Below are positions 54,428 to 63,196 of a DNA stretch of 64,000 bases, in pieces. A program made the position numbers and the translations under genes. The notes under the pieces were generated by a model that ran no database searches, was not told the origin of the DNA, and saw nothing but the letters and a program-made list of their open reading frames with translations. Numbering within the stretch: position 1 is the first letter of the stretch; every line of letters begins with the position of its first letter. This DNA is from G020354785 sp964521285 (GTDB lineage: Bacteria; Bacteroidota; Bacteroidia; Bacteroidales; UBA10428), in the NCBI GenBank assembly GCA_964521285.1, contig CAZFQS010000014.1:1-64000 (forward strand), read 5' to 3'.

Positions 54428-54618
54428 AGTTCGCGTTTACCTTTTAAATAATACAGATCTTTACAGACAAAGAGCATAAAGAATATTTATTGCTATCAAT
54501 GAAATACGTAGTTCAAAGATAAGTATTATTGATGTAGATCATACATTATGATTATTTATTATGTTAACACAGAACCAAAAATTCCGTTTATATTTGTTTT
54601 CATAATATTCATTTTCCA

Positions 54619-55725
54619 ATGAAGTTTAAATTTTTAATATTCTCATTATATTTTTCTATTATCCCGGCTGATTTTTTTGCAGGTGATCAAAATGGTATAT
54701 TAAATAATATCTATATTGATTCAAAATTTCATTACGGATTTATAATTCCCCATCATGAATCTATTGCCTATTTGCTGGAAAAACATATAAAAGGTTTAGA
54801 ATTAAATATTAGCCGGAAGACATTTGGCGATCATATCTGGGAGCAGCTTTACAGATATCCCCGCACTGGCATAGGTTATTTTTATTGTGATTATGGCAAT
54901 CCAAAAATGTTGGGTAAGGTACATGCATTATTTGGTTATATAAACATACCGATAATTAAAAATCATAATAACCACCAATTGTTGAATTACCAGATTTCAT
55001 TCGGCATGTCTTATTTGACGAAAAGATTCGATATTTACGAGAATCATTTAAATACAGCAATAGGATCAAATTTGAATATTTATTTCAGACTTGGATTTGA
55101 TACTAAAATACCGGTATCAGAGAAGATCGAAATACTGGGAGAAATAGGCTTTACACATTGTTCCAACGGAAAGATAAAATCCCCTAATTATGGATTAAAT
55201 GTACTTTCCGGTTCATTGGGATTAAATTATTTTATAAATAAAACAAATAAGGAAAGAATAAAATCAGAGTTACCTGAGAATTATAAAAGGAATTATTATA
55301 GTATTATTTACTCTGCCGGAGTAAAGGTATATGATAATCTTTATGACACAAAATATTTTATTTCGTCTTTATCCTTTGATTATGAACGCTATTTGAACCT
55401 GAAGAGAAGAATTGGATTTGGAGCAGATCTATTTTATGATAAATCAATTAGTGAAGCGTTGGCAGTGGACTGGCAATTGGATAATGATATGGCAAATCTT
55501 ATCAGATTTGGGCTACACGGCTCACATACATTAGTATATAATAAGATTTCAATGTCAGTGAATATAGGACGTTATTTATATTCAAAATATACTGATTTAT
55601 CTCTTTTTTACAGCCGTCTTGCACTTAGATACAAACTTACGAGTCATATCTTATTAAATCTTTCCCTTAAGGCTCATAGCGCCAAAGCCGATTTTATAGA
55701 GTGGGGAATAGGATATTACTGGTAG
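54619..55725 (+). CDS. PagL-like lipid A deacylase (acyloxyacyl hydrolase family)
   Basis: An outer-membrane barrel protein of 368 residues with an N-terminal signal (MKFKFLIFSLYFSIIPADFFA). HCSNGKIKSPNYG contains His180 and Ser182, the HxSN arrangement of the PagL catalytic dyad. The first 210 residues fit the PagL-type barrel; the last 150 add further strands, ending in a terminal Trp (GYYW). It probably trims lipid A acyl chains. A lipoprotein gene follows directly. Confidence 0.8.
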   Translation: MKFKFLIFSLYFSIIPADFFAGDQNGILNNIYIDSKFHYGFIIPHHESIAYLLEKHIKGLELNISRKTFGDHIWEQLYRYPRTGIGYFYCDYGNPKMLGKVHALFGYINIPIIKNHNNHQLLNYQISFGMSYLTKRFDIYENHLNTAIGSNLNIYFRLGFDTKIPVSEKIEILGEIGFTHCSNGKIKSPNYGLNVLSGSLGLNYFINKTNKERIKSELPENYKRNYYSIIYSAGVKVYDNLYDTKYFISSLSFDYERYLNLKRRIGFGADLFYDKSISEALAVDWQLDNDMANLIRFGLHGSHTLVYNKISMSVNIGRYLYSKYTDLSLFYSRLALRYKLTSHILLNLSLKAHSAKADFIEWGIGYYW

Positions 55726-55739
55726 CAACAATATCTTAT

Positions 55740-56474
55740 ATGAAAAAAATAACCCTGTTAATAATTATTCTTTTTATTATTTATTCTTGTGAAAAAGAAT
55801 CATCAAATTGCTTATATACTACTGGTAACATAGAGAAACAGGAAATATTGCTGGAAGATTTTAATTGTGTTTCGGTTAATGATATATTTAATGTAATATT
55901 GATCCAGGATACATTGCATAAGGTAGTTATAGAAGGTGGTGAAAATATCTTACGACATGTTGAAACGATTATAAAAAATGACACACTGATTGTGCAACAT
56001 TCAATAAGATGTAACTGGTTTAGAGATTATGAAAAGATTAATTTATATATTTATTTCTGCCGGTTAAATCATATTGTCACTTATTCGCCGGCAAAGATTG
56101 TTTCTACAGATACAATTAGCTGCAATAGACTTGAATATTTTGCTCTTGGAGAAATAGGTGAAGCTGATATGATATTAAATTGCGATTATCTCAGGTTCGA
56201 TGATTCTTATTCTACACTTGGCCAGTTTAAGTTTAAAGGTAAATCGGATAAAAGCAGGTTTTATGTTAATTATGGCTCTTCTTTATTTGCAGACAGTTTG
56301 ATCTCAAAAGATGCAGATATATTTTTTAAAACCATTGGAGATATTCGTGTTCACGTCACAGATCATCTAAGAGTATGGATTTGGGGGCCAGGAAATGTTT
56401 ATTATTCAGGAAATCCAGCCAAAGTAGAGATTATGGAGAAAAAATCTACAGGCAATCTGATAAAAATCGATTAA
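55740..56474 (+). CDS. Lipoprotein with head-GIN (DUF2807) domain
   Basis: The start at ATG 55740 gives MKKITLLIIILFIIYSC, a lipoprotein signal with Cys17. An earlier in-frame ATG at 55701 lies inside the PagL-like gene and would hide the signal. The mature part (about 225 residues) is a right-handed beta-helix-like head-GIN domain, with VNDIFNVILIQDTLHKVVIEG matching the domain start. Its role is unknown, probably surface adhesin-like or structural. Confidence 0.78.
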   Translation: MKKITLLIIILFIIYSCEKESSNCLYTTGNIEKQEILLEDFNCVSVNDIFNVILIQDTLHKVVIEGGENILRHVETIIKNDTLIVQHSIRCNWFRDYEKINLYIYFCRLNHIVTYSPAKIVSTDTISCNRLEYFALGEIGEADMILNCDYLRFDDSYSTLGQFKFKGKSDKSRFYVNYGSSLFADSLISKDADIFFKTIGDIRVHVTDHLRVWIWGPGNVYYSGNPAKVEIMEKKSTGNLIKID

Positions 56475-57616
56475 GGTTTATTAATATCTTTATAATTTGC
56501 TATGCGAATATTTCGAAAGTAAAAATGTAAAATATCTTTATAGGTATAACCAACCCTGGCCATTTCAATAGCCCCTTCCTGGCAAAGACCAACACCATGT
56601 CCAAATCCTTTACCCGTTAAAGTAAGAGTATTCCCATCTGAAGTAATTGAAAAAAATGTTGATTTCAAATTCCAGTCATTTCTTATTCTGGTTAATAATA
56701 CTTTTTGATTTTTAAAACGATAGTATCTTTTTCTTACCGATTGATTAAAATCATAATCAGTGGATTTAGAATTTTCTATATAAATCCCGCATTTCCTCAA
56801 ATAGCTTTCCCAGTCTTTTACTGAGATTTTTTTAATCCAGACGGCGTTTTTGCTCTGCGTACAAAAAGGATCTTTTATTTTAACCAGATAAGGAAGATCT
56901 TTTTGCCAGACATCAGATGCATTACTCGTTAGTCCGCCACAATTTGAATGATATGGTGTTGTTATAAGATTATTTTGTATGTCAATTAAAACCATCCCTT
57001 TGGTTTCTTCAACGGCCCGAATAGCAAGATTATTTCTGCTTTTACCTTTATATGCCTGGCAATGTATACCGTCGCAAAGACTGAACCCATTACCTGAATG
57101 TTTATACATATTTTTTATGGCATAGGTCCTTGTTAGTATCGCCTGCGATTTGTAGAACTCCAGTGGCGCATATGAACCCCCTTCAGTTTCAACAACTCCG
57201 CTAATATATTTTTCTATATTGATTTTATTTATAATTTGCAGATTTCCATTTTTTGAAATAATTACCAGATCATCATCATATTCTCTTGTATCCATCAGGG
57301 GAAGAGTAGGTTTAAGTTGAAAAATGCCTGAATTGTCTGTCGCTGCGAACTCAAGTTTTTTAAAAACCCCTAATGATTTTTCGTTATTACTGATTGATAT
57401 TACATTATTTTCTGCAGTGATGAAATATTTATCCGCAGGGTTCGGACTTTTAACAAGAATTTCATCACCAAGAATATTGTATTTCCCTGAAAGGGTGGAA
57501 AATATTAAAGCCTTTATATTATTTTTATGAAAAACAGCAATGTTTAGTTTCTGTGTAAAACCGGGTTTTACAGCACCTATAACAATCAGAAGAATAAAAA
57601 GCTTTTTTAATAACAC
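56471..57616 (-). CDS. SpoIID/LytB-domain protein
   Basis: A secreted 381-residue protein of the SpoIID/LytB family, lytic transglycosylase-like enzymes acting on peptidoglycan. The signal peptide is MLLKKLFILLIVIGAVKPGFTQ. The SpoIID domain (about 120-375) contains ISGVVETEGGSYAPLEFYKSQ and the C-terminal block GFGHGVGLCQEGA. It lies 17 bp behind lpxB on the same strand. Confidence 0.88.
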   Translation of the reverse strand: MLLKKLFILLIVIGAVKPGFTQKLNIAVFHKNNIKALIFSTLSGKYNILGDEILVKSPNPADKYFITAENNVISISNNEKSLGVFKKLEFAATDNSGIFQLKPTLPLMDTREYDDDLVIISKNGNLQIINKINIEKYISGVVETEGGSYAPLEFYKSQAILTRTYAIKNMYKHSGNGFSLCDGIHCQAYKGKSRNNLAIRAVEETKGMVLIDIQNNLITTPYHSNCGGLTSNASDVWQKDLPYLVKIKDPFCTQSKNAVWIKKISVKDWESYLRKCGIYIENSKSTDYDFNQSVRKRYYRFKNQKVLLTRIRNDWNLKSTFFSITSDGNTLTLTGKGFGHGVGLCQEGAIEMARVGYTYKDILHFYFRNIRIANYKDINKP

Positions 57617-57633
57617 TGTTTTGATATATTGTA

Positions 57634-58770
57634 TTATTCCTGGCTGAGTGAATCCACTATACTTTTTGCAATTTGTTTTGATGCTTCAGGCTTACCTATA
57701 ATACTTCTTAATTCTTTGTAGTTTTTTATTATCTCTTCTTTATAATTCCTGTTAAAGAGAATTTTATCCAGCTCCTTTTTAATATTCTCAGCCAGTTTGA
57801 ATTGTAATAATTCTTTTACCGCTTCCTTATTAAGAATAATATTAACTAATGAAAAAAAATTAACATGTATAACCTTAATCAGCACCAATAATTGGCCAAA
57901 ATAATAATTAAAGCTGCTTGTTTTATAAATTACAACCTGTGGAACATTAAATAATGCAGTCTCAAGTGTTGCAGTCCCTGAAGTAACAACAGCAGCTGAT
58001 GACTGTGTTAAAAGCGGATAAGTCTGATTATGAACAATCTTTACATTTGTATTATGCAAAATCCTGTTATAATATTTTTCTTCAATAGAAACTGCTCCTG
58101 CAACAACGAACTGATAATCGGGATAGTGCTTTGTTATTGCGATCATTTCAGGAAGACATCTGTCAATTTCCTGTTTACGGCTTCCGGCCAATAACGCAAT
58201 AATGGGCTTATCTGAAAGTCTGTTTATGTTTCTGAAGTCCTTTGAAGACTTTGAAGATCTTTTAAAATTCTCTATTTGATCAACCAGCGGATTGCCAAAG
58301 AACTCAACATAAATATTTAATTGATTGTAGAATTTTACTTCAAATGGGAGGATAACATATCTTTTGTCAACATATTTTCTTATTTTCTTTGCTCTTGACT
58401 TTCCCCATGCCCATAATTTAGGTAAAATATAGTAATAGACTCTTAAATTATGAGTTTTAGCATATTTTGCTATTCTGAGATTAAAACCTGCATAGTCAAT
58501 TAATATTATGACATCCGGATTAAATTGAATAATATCTTTTTTACATAATATTATATTCCTGAAGATTTTACCAATATTGCTTATTACTTCCCATATGCCC
58601 ATGTAAGACATTTCACTGTAATGTCTGACGAGTGATCCTCCGGCACTTTTCATCATATCACCCCCAAAAAATCTAAAATCTGCTTTAGTGTCATATCCCA
58701 TGACATGTTTCATCAGGTTTGCGCCATGCATATCACCAGATGCTTCACCTGCTATAATATAATACTTCAT
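57634..58770 (-). CDS. lpxB: Lipid-A-disaccharide synthase
   Basis: A glycosyltransferase that joins UDP-2,3-diacylglucosamine and lipid X to form the lipid A disaccharide, proving a Gram-negative LPS envelope. The 378-residue protein begins with YYIIAGEASGDMHG, contains LPKLWAWGKSRAKKI and LLAGSRKQEI, and ends at the normal place. The hypothetical membrane protein and surE precede it. Confidence 0.95.
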   Translation of the reverse strand: MKYYIIAGEASGDMHGANLMKHVMGYDTKADFRFFGGDMMKSAGGSLVRHYSEMSYMGIWEVISNIGKIFRNIILCKKDIIQFNPDVIILIDYAGFNLRIAKYAKTHNLRVYYYILPKLWAWGKSRAKKIRKYVDKRYVILPFEVKFYNQLNIYVEFFGNPLVDQIENFKRSSKSSKDFRNINRLSDKPIIALLAGSRKQEIDRCLPEMIAITKHYPDYQFVVAGAVSIEEKYYNRILHNTNVKIVHNQTYPLLTQSSAAVVTSGTATLETALFNVPQVVIYKTSSFNYYFGQLLVLIKVIHVNFFSLVNIILNKEAVKELLQFKLAENIKKELDKILFNRNYKEEIIKNYKELRSIIGKPEASKQIAKSIVDSLSQE

Positions 58771-58778
58771 AAATACTT

Positions 58779-59075
58779 CTAATAAAAAATCAGCTTTAAT
58801 GCAAATAATGTAATTGTAAGTCCAAGAGTAGAAATAAAAATCCCTTTTGCTGTTTTTTGCCAGTTTAGCAAATTAAATACAAAAAATAACAGGAGATTGG
58901 GCAAAACACAACGACTTATAAGGAGTGGAAGTAATCTGCCCAGATATATATTTTTATAATAACTTATAAAATCCAGGTTTTTAAACTTTGTATAGTAAAA
59001 TATCAGGTAAAATAATATGGGTACTATTAATCCAATTATGATACCAGAGGCCAGTGAATTTAATTTTTTATTCAT
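58779..59075 (-). CDS. Small hypothetical membrane protein
   Basis: A 98-residue protein with three predicted membrane helices (about 10-30, 48-68 and 76-96). I recognise no family. It lies between surE and lpxB with no space behind surE and 8 bp ahead of lpxB, so it is co-transcribed with them and may be an envelope component. Confidence 0.7.
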   Translation of the reverse strand: MNKKLNSLASGIIIGLIVPILFYLIFYYTKFKNLDFISYYKNIYLGRLLPLLISRCVLPNLLLFFVFNLLNWQKTAKGIFISTLGLTITLFALKLIFY

Positions 59076-59855
59076 TTATATGAAATTCCAGTTTTTTATT
59101 GTTCTTATTGTGTCATAGCTGGTAAGGTCTACTTGTGTTGGAACTATCGACACATAGTTATTCTTTAATGCCCATTCATCAGTGTCTGATGCTTCGGGTT
59201 CAGAATTATGAAATTTGCCGGTAAGCCAAAAACATTTATTTCCCTGCGGATCAGTCCTTTTTTCAAATTCTTCCTGCCAGTAACCTTTCGTTTGTCTGCA
59301 TACTTTTATACCCTTAATTTTTTGAAGAGGAATATCAGGCACATTAACATTCAGACAAATTGATTTGGATAAACCATTTTCTATTAATTTCCGGATTATT
59401 TTTTTTGAATAAAACTCAGTTGCGGTCAAATCAGCATCAGGATTATGACTAGCCAGGGAAATACCCACAGACGGAATTTCATTAATACAACCTTCCAAAG
59501 CTGCTGCCATTGTTCCTGAATAAAATATACTTGCTGCAGCATTTGACCCATGATTGATACCAGCTAGCAGTAAATCAGGTTTTCCGGGAAGTATTTCATT
59601 AAAAGCTAACTTTACACAATCAACAGGGGTGCCGTTACAGCCATAAATTGTTATATTGTTGTCTCCCTTTATTTTTTTTACTCTCAACGGAACTTTAACA
59701 GTGATTGCATGAGACATGCCCGAATGAGCTTCTATTGGCGATACAACAAAAATCCTGCCCAGCGGCTTTACTACATTTACTAATGATTTTAATCCTTTTG
59801 CCTTAATTCCGTCATCATTAGTTATAAGTATTAATAGTTCTCTTTTCTTTGTCAC
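59076..59855 (-). CDS. surE: 5'/3'-nucleotidase SurE
   Basis: A metal-dependent nucleoside monophosphatase of stationary-phase survival (259 residues). LILITNDDGIKAKGL carries the metal-binding Asp pair, and GINHGSNAAASIFYSGTM the remaining ligands. The surE-lpxB neighbourhood is common in Bacteroidales. It is the first gene of the surE-hypothetical-lpxB-spoIID group. Confidence 0.95.
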   Translation of the reverse strand: MTKKRELLILITNDDGIKAKGLKSLVNVVKPLGRIFVVSPIEAHSGMSHAITVKVPLRVKKIKGDNNITIYGCNGTPVDCVKLAFNEILPGKPDLLLAGINHGSNAAASIFYSGTMAAALEGCINEIPSVGISLASHNPDADLTATEFYSKKIIRKLIENGLSKSICLNVNVPDIPLQKIKGIKVCRQTKGYWQEEFEKRTDPQGNKCFWLTGKFHNSEPEASDTDEWALKNNYVSIVPTQVDLTSYDTIRTIKNWNFI

Positions 59856-59908
59856 GATAATAACCGGGTTATAAGAAATACAAAGATATTTAATAAATAA
59901 TTGAGCAC

Positions 59909-59942
59909 AACAGTCTTGTAAAATTAATACAAGACTGTTTTT
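59909..59942 (+). terminator. Long perfect hairpin with T-tract between surE and pheT
   Basis: ACAGTCTTGTA (59910-59920), a 7-nt loop and TACAAGACTGT (59928-59938) form an 11-bp perfect stem followed by five T residues on the plus strand. It has the form of a rho-independent terminator, yet the flanking genes are divergent and no gene reads into it. It may end antisense or small transcripts arising inside surE. Confidence 0.55.
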
Positions 59943-60008
59943 AAAATATTGAGAATAATATTAATAACCTGATAAAATTCATTAAAAGTATTATCACAGA
60001 TATTATAG

Positions 60009-60034
60009 ATAACAAATTTTTATATTTTTGTTAT
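60009..60034. promoter_or_regulatory. Inverted repeat overlapping the probable pheT promoter
   Basis: ATAACAAA (60009-60016) and TTTGTTAT (60027-60034) are perfect inverted 8-mers separated by 10 bp. TATTTTTG at 60023-60030 matches the TAnnTTTG -7 consensus and lies in the right arm. This may be an operator or only an AT-rich coincidence. The start codon is 75 bp downstream. Confidence 0.4.
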
Positions 60035-60105
60035 ATTATCGTCTATTTTAGAACATTTAGGATAAAACAAAGAGATAATCCGGATAAATACTCAATTAAT
60101 CTAAA

Positions 60106-62562
60106 ATGAAGATATCATATAGCTGGCTGAAAGAATATCTGAAAATTAATTTAGATCCAAAAGATGTAGCACAAATCCTTACTGATATCGGACTTGAAGT
60201 TCAGGGAACTGAAATTTTTGAAAAAGTCAGGGGTGGAATGGAAGGTCTGGTTGTAGGTGAGGTAAAAACCTGCAAAAAGCATCCTGATGCGGATAAATTA
60301 TATGTCACCACGGTTGATGTCGGAGAGAATATAATATTAAACATTGTTTGTGGTGCCCCAAATGTCAGGGCAGGGCAGAAGGTTGTTGTGGCAAAACCAG
60401 GAACTACGCTATATAAAGATGATGCCAGTTACTTAATTAAAAAGACAAAAATTAAAGGTTTTGATTCGGAAGGCATGATCTGTGCTGAAGATGAGATAGG
60501 CATAGGCACTAGTCATGAAGGTATAATGGTATTAAGTGATAAGGCCCCTGCAGGTATGCCATTGAAAAAATATTTTAAAATAGAAAAAGATACTGTTTTT
60601 GAAATAGACCTTACTCCAAACAGAATTGACGGGGCATCACATTATGGAACAGCTCGTGATCTGGCTGCATACCTCAGACAAAAGCAGGAAGTTAAGCTCC
60701 GGTTGCCTGATATTAGTGCATTTAAAACTGAAAACAATAATTATACTATAGACATTAATATTGAGAACACTGATTCCTGCATCCGATATGCAGGGGTCAC
60801 AGTAACAGGGGTTAATATTGCTCCCAGCCCTGACTGGCTTCAGACAAGGTTAGCTTCAATCGGCCTGAAGCCAATAAATAATATTGTAGATATTACCAAT
60901 TTTGTTCTTCATGAACTTGGCCAGCCACTCCACGCTTTTGATGCCGATAAGCTTGCTGACGGAAAGATTATTGTAAAGAATCTCCCCGAAGGGACCGTTT
61001 TTACTACACTGGATGGAATTGATCATAAATTGTCTTCGGAAGATTTGATGATTTGTGATGGCAGGGAAGCTGTTGCATTAGCCGGTGTATTCGGTGGATT
61101 ATATTCAGGAGTAACTGATGAAACAAAAAACATTTTTATAGAAAGTGCATATTTTAATCCTGTTTTTGTGCGAAGAACATCAAAGAGGCATGGGATTATT
61201 ACTGATTCTTCTTTTCATTTTGAAAGAGGAGTTGATCCGGATATGATAATTATAGCATTAAAGCGTGCAGCCTTATTAATGAAAGAACTTGGCGGGGGAA
61301 CAATTTCATCGGAAGTTATTGATGTCTATCCTGAACCGGTGAAACCTTTTAGGGTAGTACTGACTTATAAAAATATTGACAGATTAGTAGGGAAACAAAT
61401 TGAAAGAGATAAGATCAAAAATATACTTAATTCCCTGGAAATAGAAATTCTTAATGAGAATAATGAGCAACTGGTGGTTAATGTCCCGCCATACAGGGTA
61501 GATGTGACAAGGGAAGCTGATGTTATTGAAGAAATCCTGAGAATATATGGATATAATAATGTAGAGTTCTCCGGAAATCTGAATTCAAATATATCATACA
61601 CACAAAAACCTGACAGAGACAGATTAGTTAATATAGTGTCTGATTATCTTAGCAGTAATGGATTTAATGAGATTATGTCAAATTCACTGACAAAATCAGT
61701 TTACTATGAACAACTTAGGTCTTACAAATCTGAAGCCCTTGTTAAGCTGTATAATCCGTTAAGCAGTGATTTGGACGTAATGCGGCAGACTTTACTTTTT
61801 GGGGGATTAGAAGCAATAGAGTATAATTCAAACCGCAGGATGACAAATCTGAAGTTTTATGAATTAGGCAATTGCTATTTTTACAATAACAATAGTGCAG
61901 AAAGTAATCCTCTGAACAAATATTCAGAAGAACAACACTTTGCCATTTTCATTACAGGAAACAAATACGAATCTAACTGGATAATGAAAGAGGAGAAAAG
62001 CTCATATTTTCAATTGAAATCGTATGTAGAGAATCTTTTTATTCGACTTGGATTTGAAATTAATGATTTTAAAACCGGTAACATAAGGAAGAAATCCGAT
62101 ATTTATATTGATGGGCTTAGTTATAGTCATGATGATCAAATAATGGCTGAATTTGGAATAATTCATAATTCAATAATAAAATCCTATGATATTAAAGAAA
62201 ATGTGTTTTATTGTGATTTATACTGGGATAATGTTGTTAAAAAATTGAGAAAAAGTATAATTGAATTTGAAGAGTTACCAAAGTACCCTGAAGTAAGAAG
62301 GGATTTATCAATGCTTTTAAATAACTCAGTAACTTTTGAACAAATTAAAGAACTGGCTTTTAAAACTGAACAATATTTTCTAAAGAAAATAAATCTTTTT
62401 GATGTTTATACAGGGGATAAGATAGAGAAAAGTAAGAAATCTTATGCGGTAAGTTTTATTTTACAGGATTTGAAAAAAACACTTACAGACAAGCAAATAG
62501 ATAAAATCATGAATAAGATGGCAAGTGTTTTTAAAAAGGAACTTAATGCTGAGATTCGCTGA
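60106..62562 (+). CDS. pheT: Phenylalanyl-tRNA synthetase beta subunit
   Basis: The tRNA-binding and editing subunit of PheRS (818 residues). The domains follow the usual order: an EMAP-like tRNA-binding domain (about 40-155, with HPDADKLYVTTVDVGE), a B3/B4 editing domain (about 200-395), B5 (about 405-480), the catalytic-like core and the C-terminal anticodon-binding FDX-ACB domain (about 725-818, PKYPEVRRDLSML). pheS is not in the window. Confidence 0.96.
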   Translation: MKISYSWLKEYLKINLDPKDVAQILTDIGLEVQGTEIFEKVRGGMEGLVVGEVKTCKKHPDADKLYVTTVDVGENIILNIVCGAPNVRAGQKVVVAKPGTTLYKDDASYLIKKTKIKGFDSEGMICAEDEIGIGTSHEGIMVLSDKAPAGMPLKKYFKIEKDTVFEIDLTPNRIDGASHYGTARDLAAYLRQKQEVKLRLPDISAFKTENNNYTIDINIENTDSCIRYAGVTVTGVNIAPSPDWLQTRLASIGLKPINNIVDITNFVLHELGQPLHAFDADKLADGKIIVKNLPEGTVFTTLDGIDHKLSSEDLMICDGREAVALAGVFGGLYSGVTDETKNIFIESAYFNPVFVRRTSKRHGIITDSSFHFERGVDPDMIIIALKRAALLMKELGGGTISSEVIDVYPEPVKPFRVVLTYKNIDRLVGKQIERDKIKNILNSLEIEILNENNEQLVVNVPPYRVDVTREADVIEEILRIYGYNNVEFSGNLNSNISYTQKPDRDRLVNIVSDYLSSNGFNEIMSNSLTKSVYYEQLRSYKSEALVKLYNPLSSDLDVMRQTLLFGGLEAIEYNSNRRMTNLKFYELGNCYFYNNNSAESNPLNKYSEEQHFAIFITGNKYESNWIMKEEKSSYFQLKSYVENLFIRLGFEINDFKTGNIRKKSDIYIDGLSYSHDDQIMAEFGIIHNSIIKSYDIKENVFYCDLYWDNVVKKLRKSIIEFEELPKYPEVRRDLSMLLNNSVTFEQIKELAFKTEQYFLKKINLFDVYTGDKIEKSKKSYAVSFILQDLKKTLTDKQIDKIMNKMASVFKKELNAEIR

Positions 62563-62639
62563 TGGCTGATATGGTTAGAGGAAATTTAAATACTTGAGAT
62601 ATTTAGAAAATAGTTGTTATAATATCAGATATTAACTAA

Positions 62640-63149
62640 ATGGGAAAAATTAAACTTGTTAAAGGTGATATAACACAGCTTAAGGCTGATGCAATTGTCA
62701 ATGCGGCCAATAATTCTCTATTAGGCGGAGGTGGCGTTGACGGGGCAATTCACTGTGCAGCGGGCCCCGGATTACTCAAGGAATGCCGCAAGCTAAATGG
62801 GTGTCTGACCGGTGAAGCTAAAATAACAAGCGGATATAATTTACCGGCAAAATTTATTATCCACACAGTTGGTCCGGTTTGGAACGGGGGTAATTATAAT
62901 GAAGAAGAGCTGCTGGCAAATTGTTATCGTAACAGTCTGTGGATTGCAGAGAATACAAAATTAAAGACCATTGCATTTCCAAACATAAGTACAGGGGTGT
63001 ATAGATTCCCTAAAAATCTTGCTGCCAGGATTGCTATTGCAAATGTTAGAGAATTTTTAAGGCACAGTAAGCAAATTAAAGAGGTAATTTTTGTATGCTT
63101 TGATGAAGAGAACTTTAATATATATAAGAAGATATTAGCCGAAGGATAG
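62640..63149 (+). CDS. Macro-domain O-acetyl-ADP-ribose deacetylase
   Basis: A 169-residue macro domain. [20 protein letters not shown] and [14 protein letters not shown] are the ADP-ribose-binding loops, and [11 protein letters not shown] is typical of the YmdB-like type. It removes acetyl or ADP-ribose groups from O-acetyl-ADP-ribose or proteins. No partner ADP-ribosyltransferase (toxin-antitoxin type) is next to it. Confidence 0.93.
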   Translation: MGKIKLVKGDITQLKADAIVNAANNSLLGGGGVDGAIHCAAGPGLLKECRKLNGCLTGEAKITSGYNLPAKFIIHTVGPVWNGGNYNEEELLANCYRNSLWIAENTKLKTIAFPNISTGVYRFPKNLAARIAIANVREFLRHSKQIKEVIFVCFDEENFNIYKKILAEG

Positions 63150-63196
63150 ATTATCAGCTAACAGGGTATAGCTTACTAAATTAAATTATAACATAA

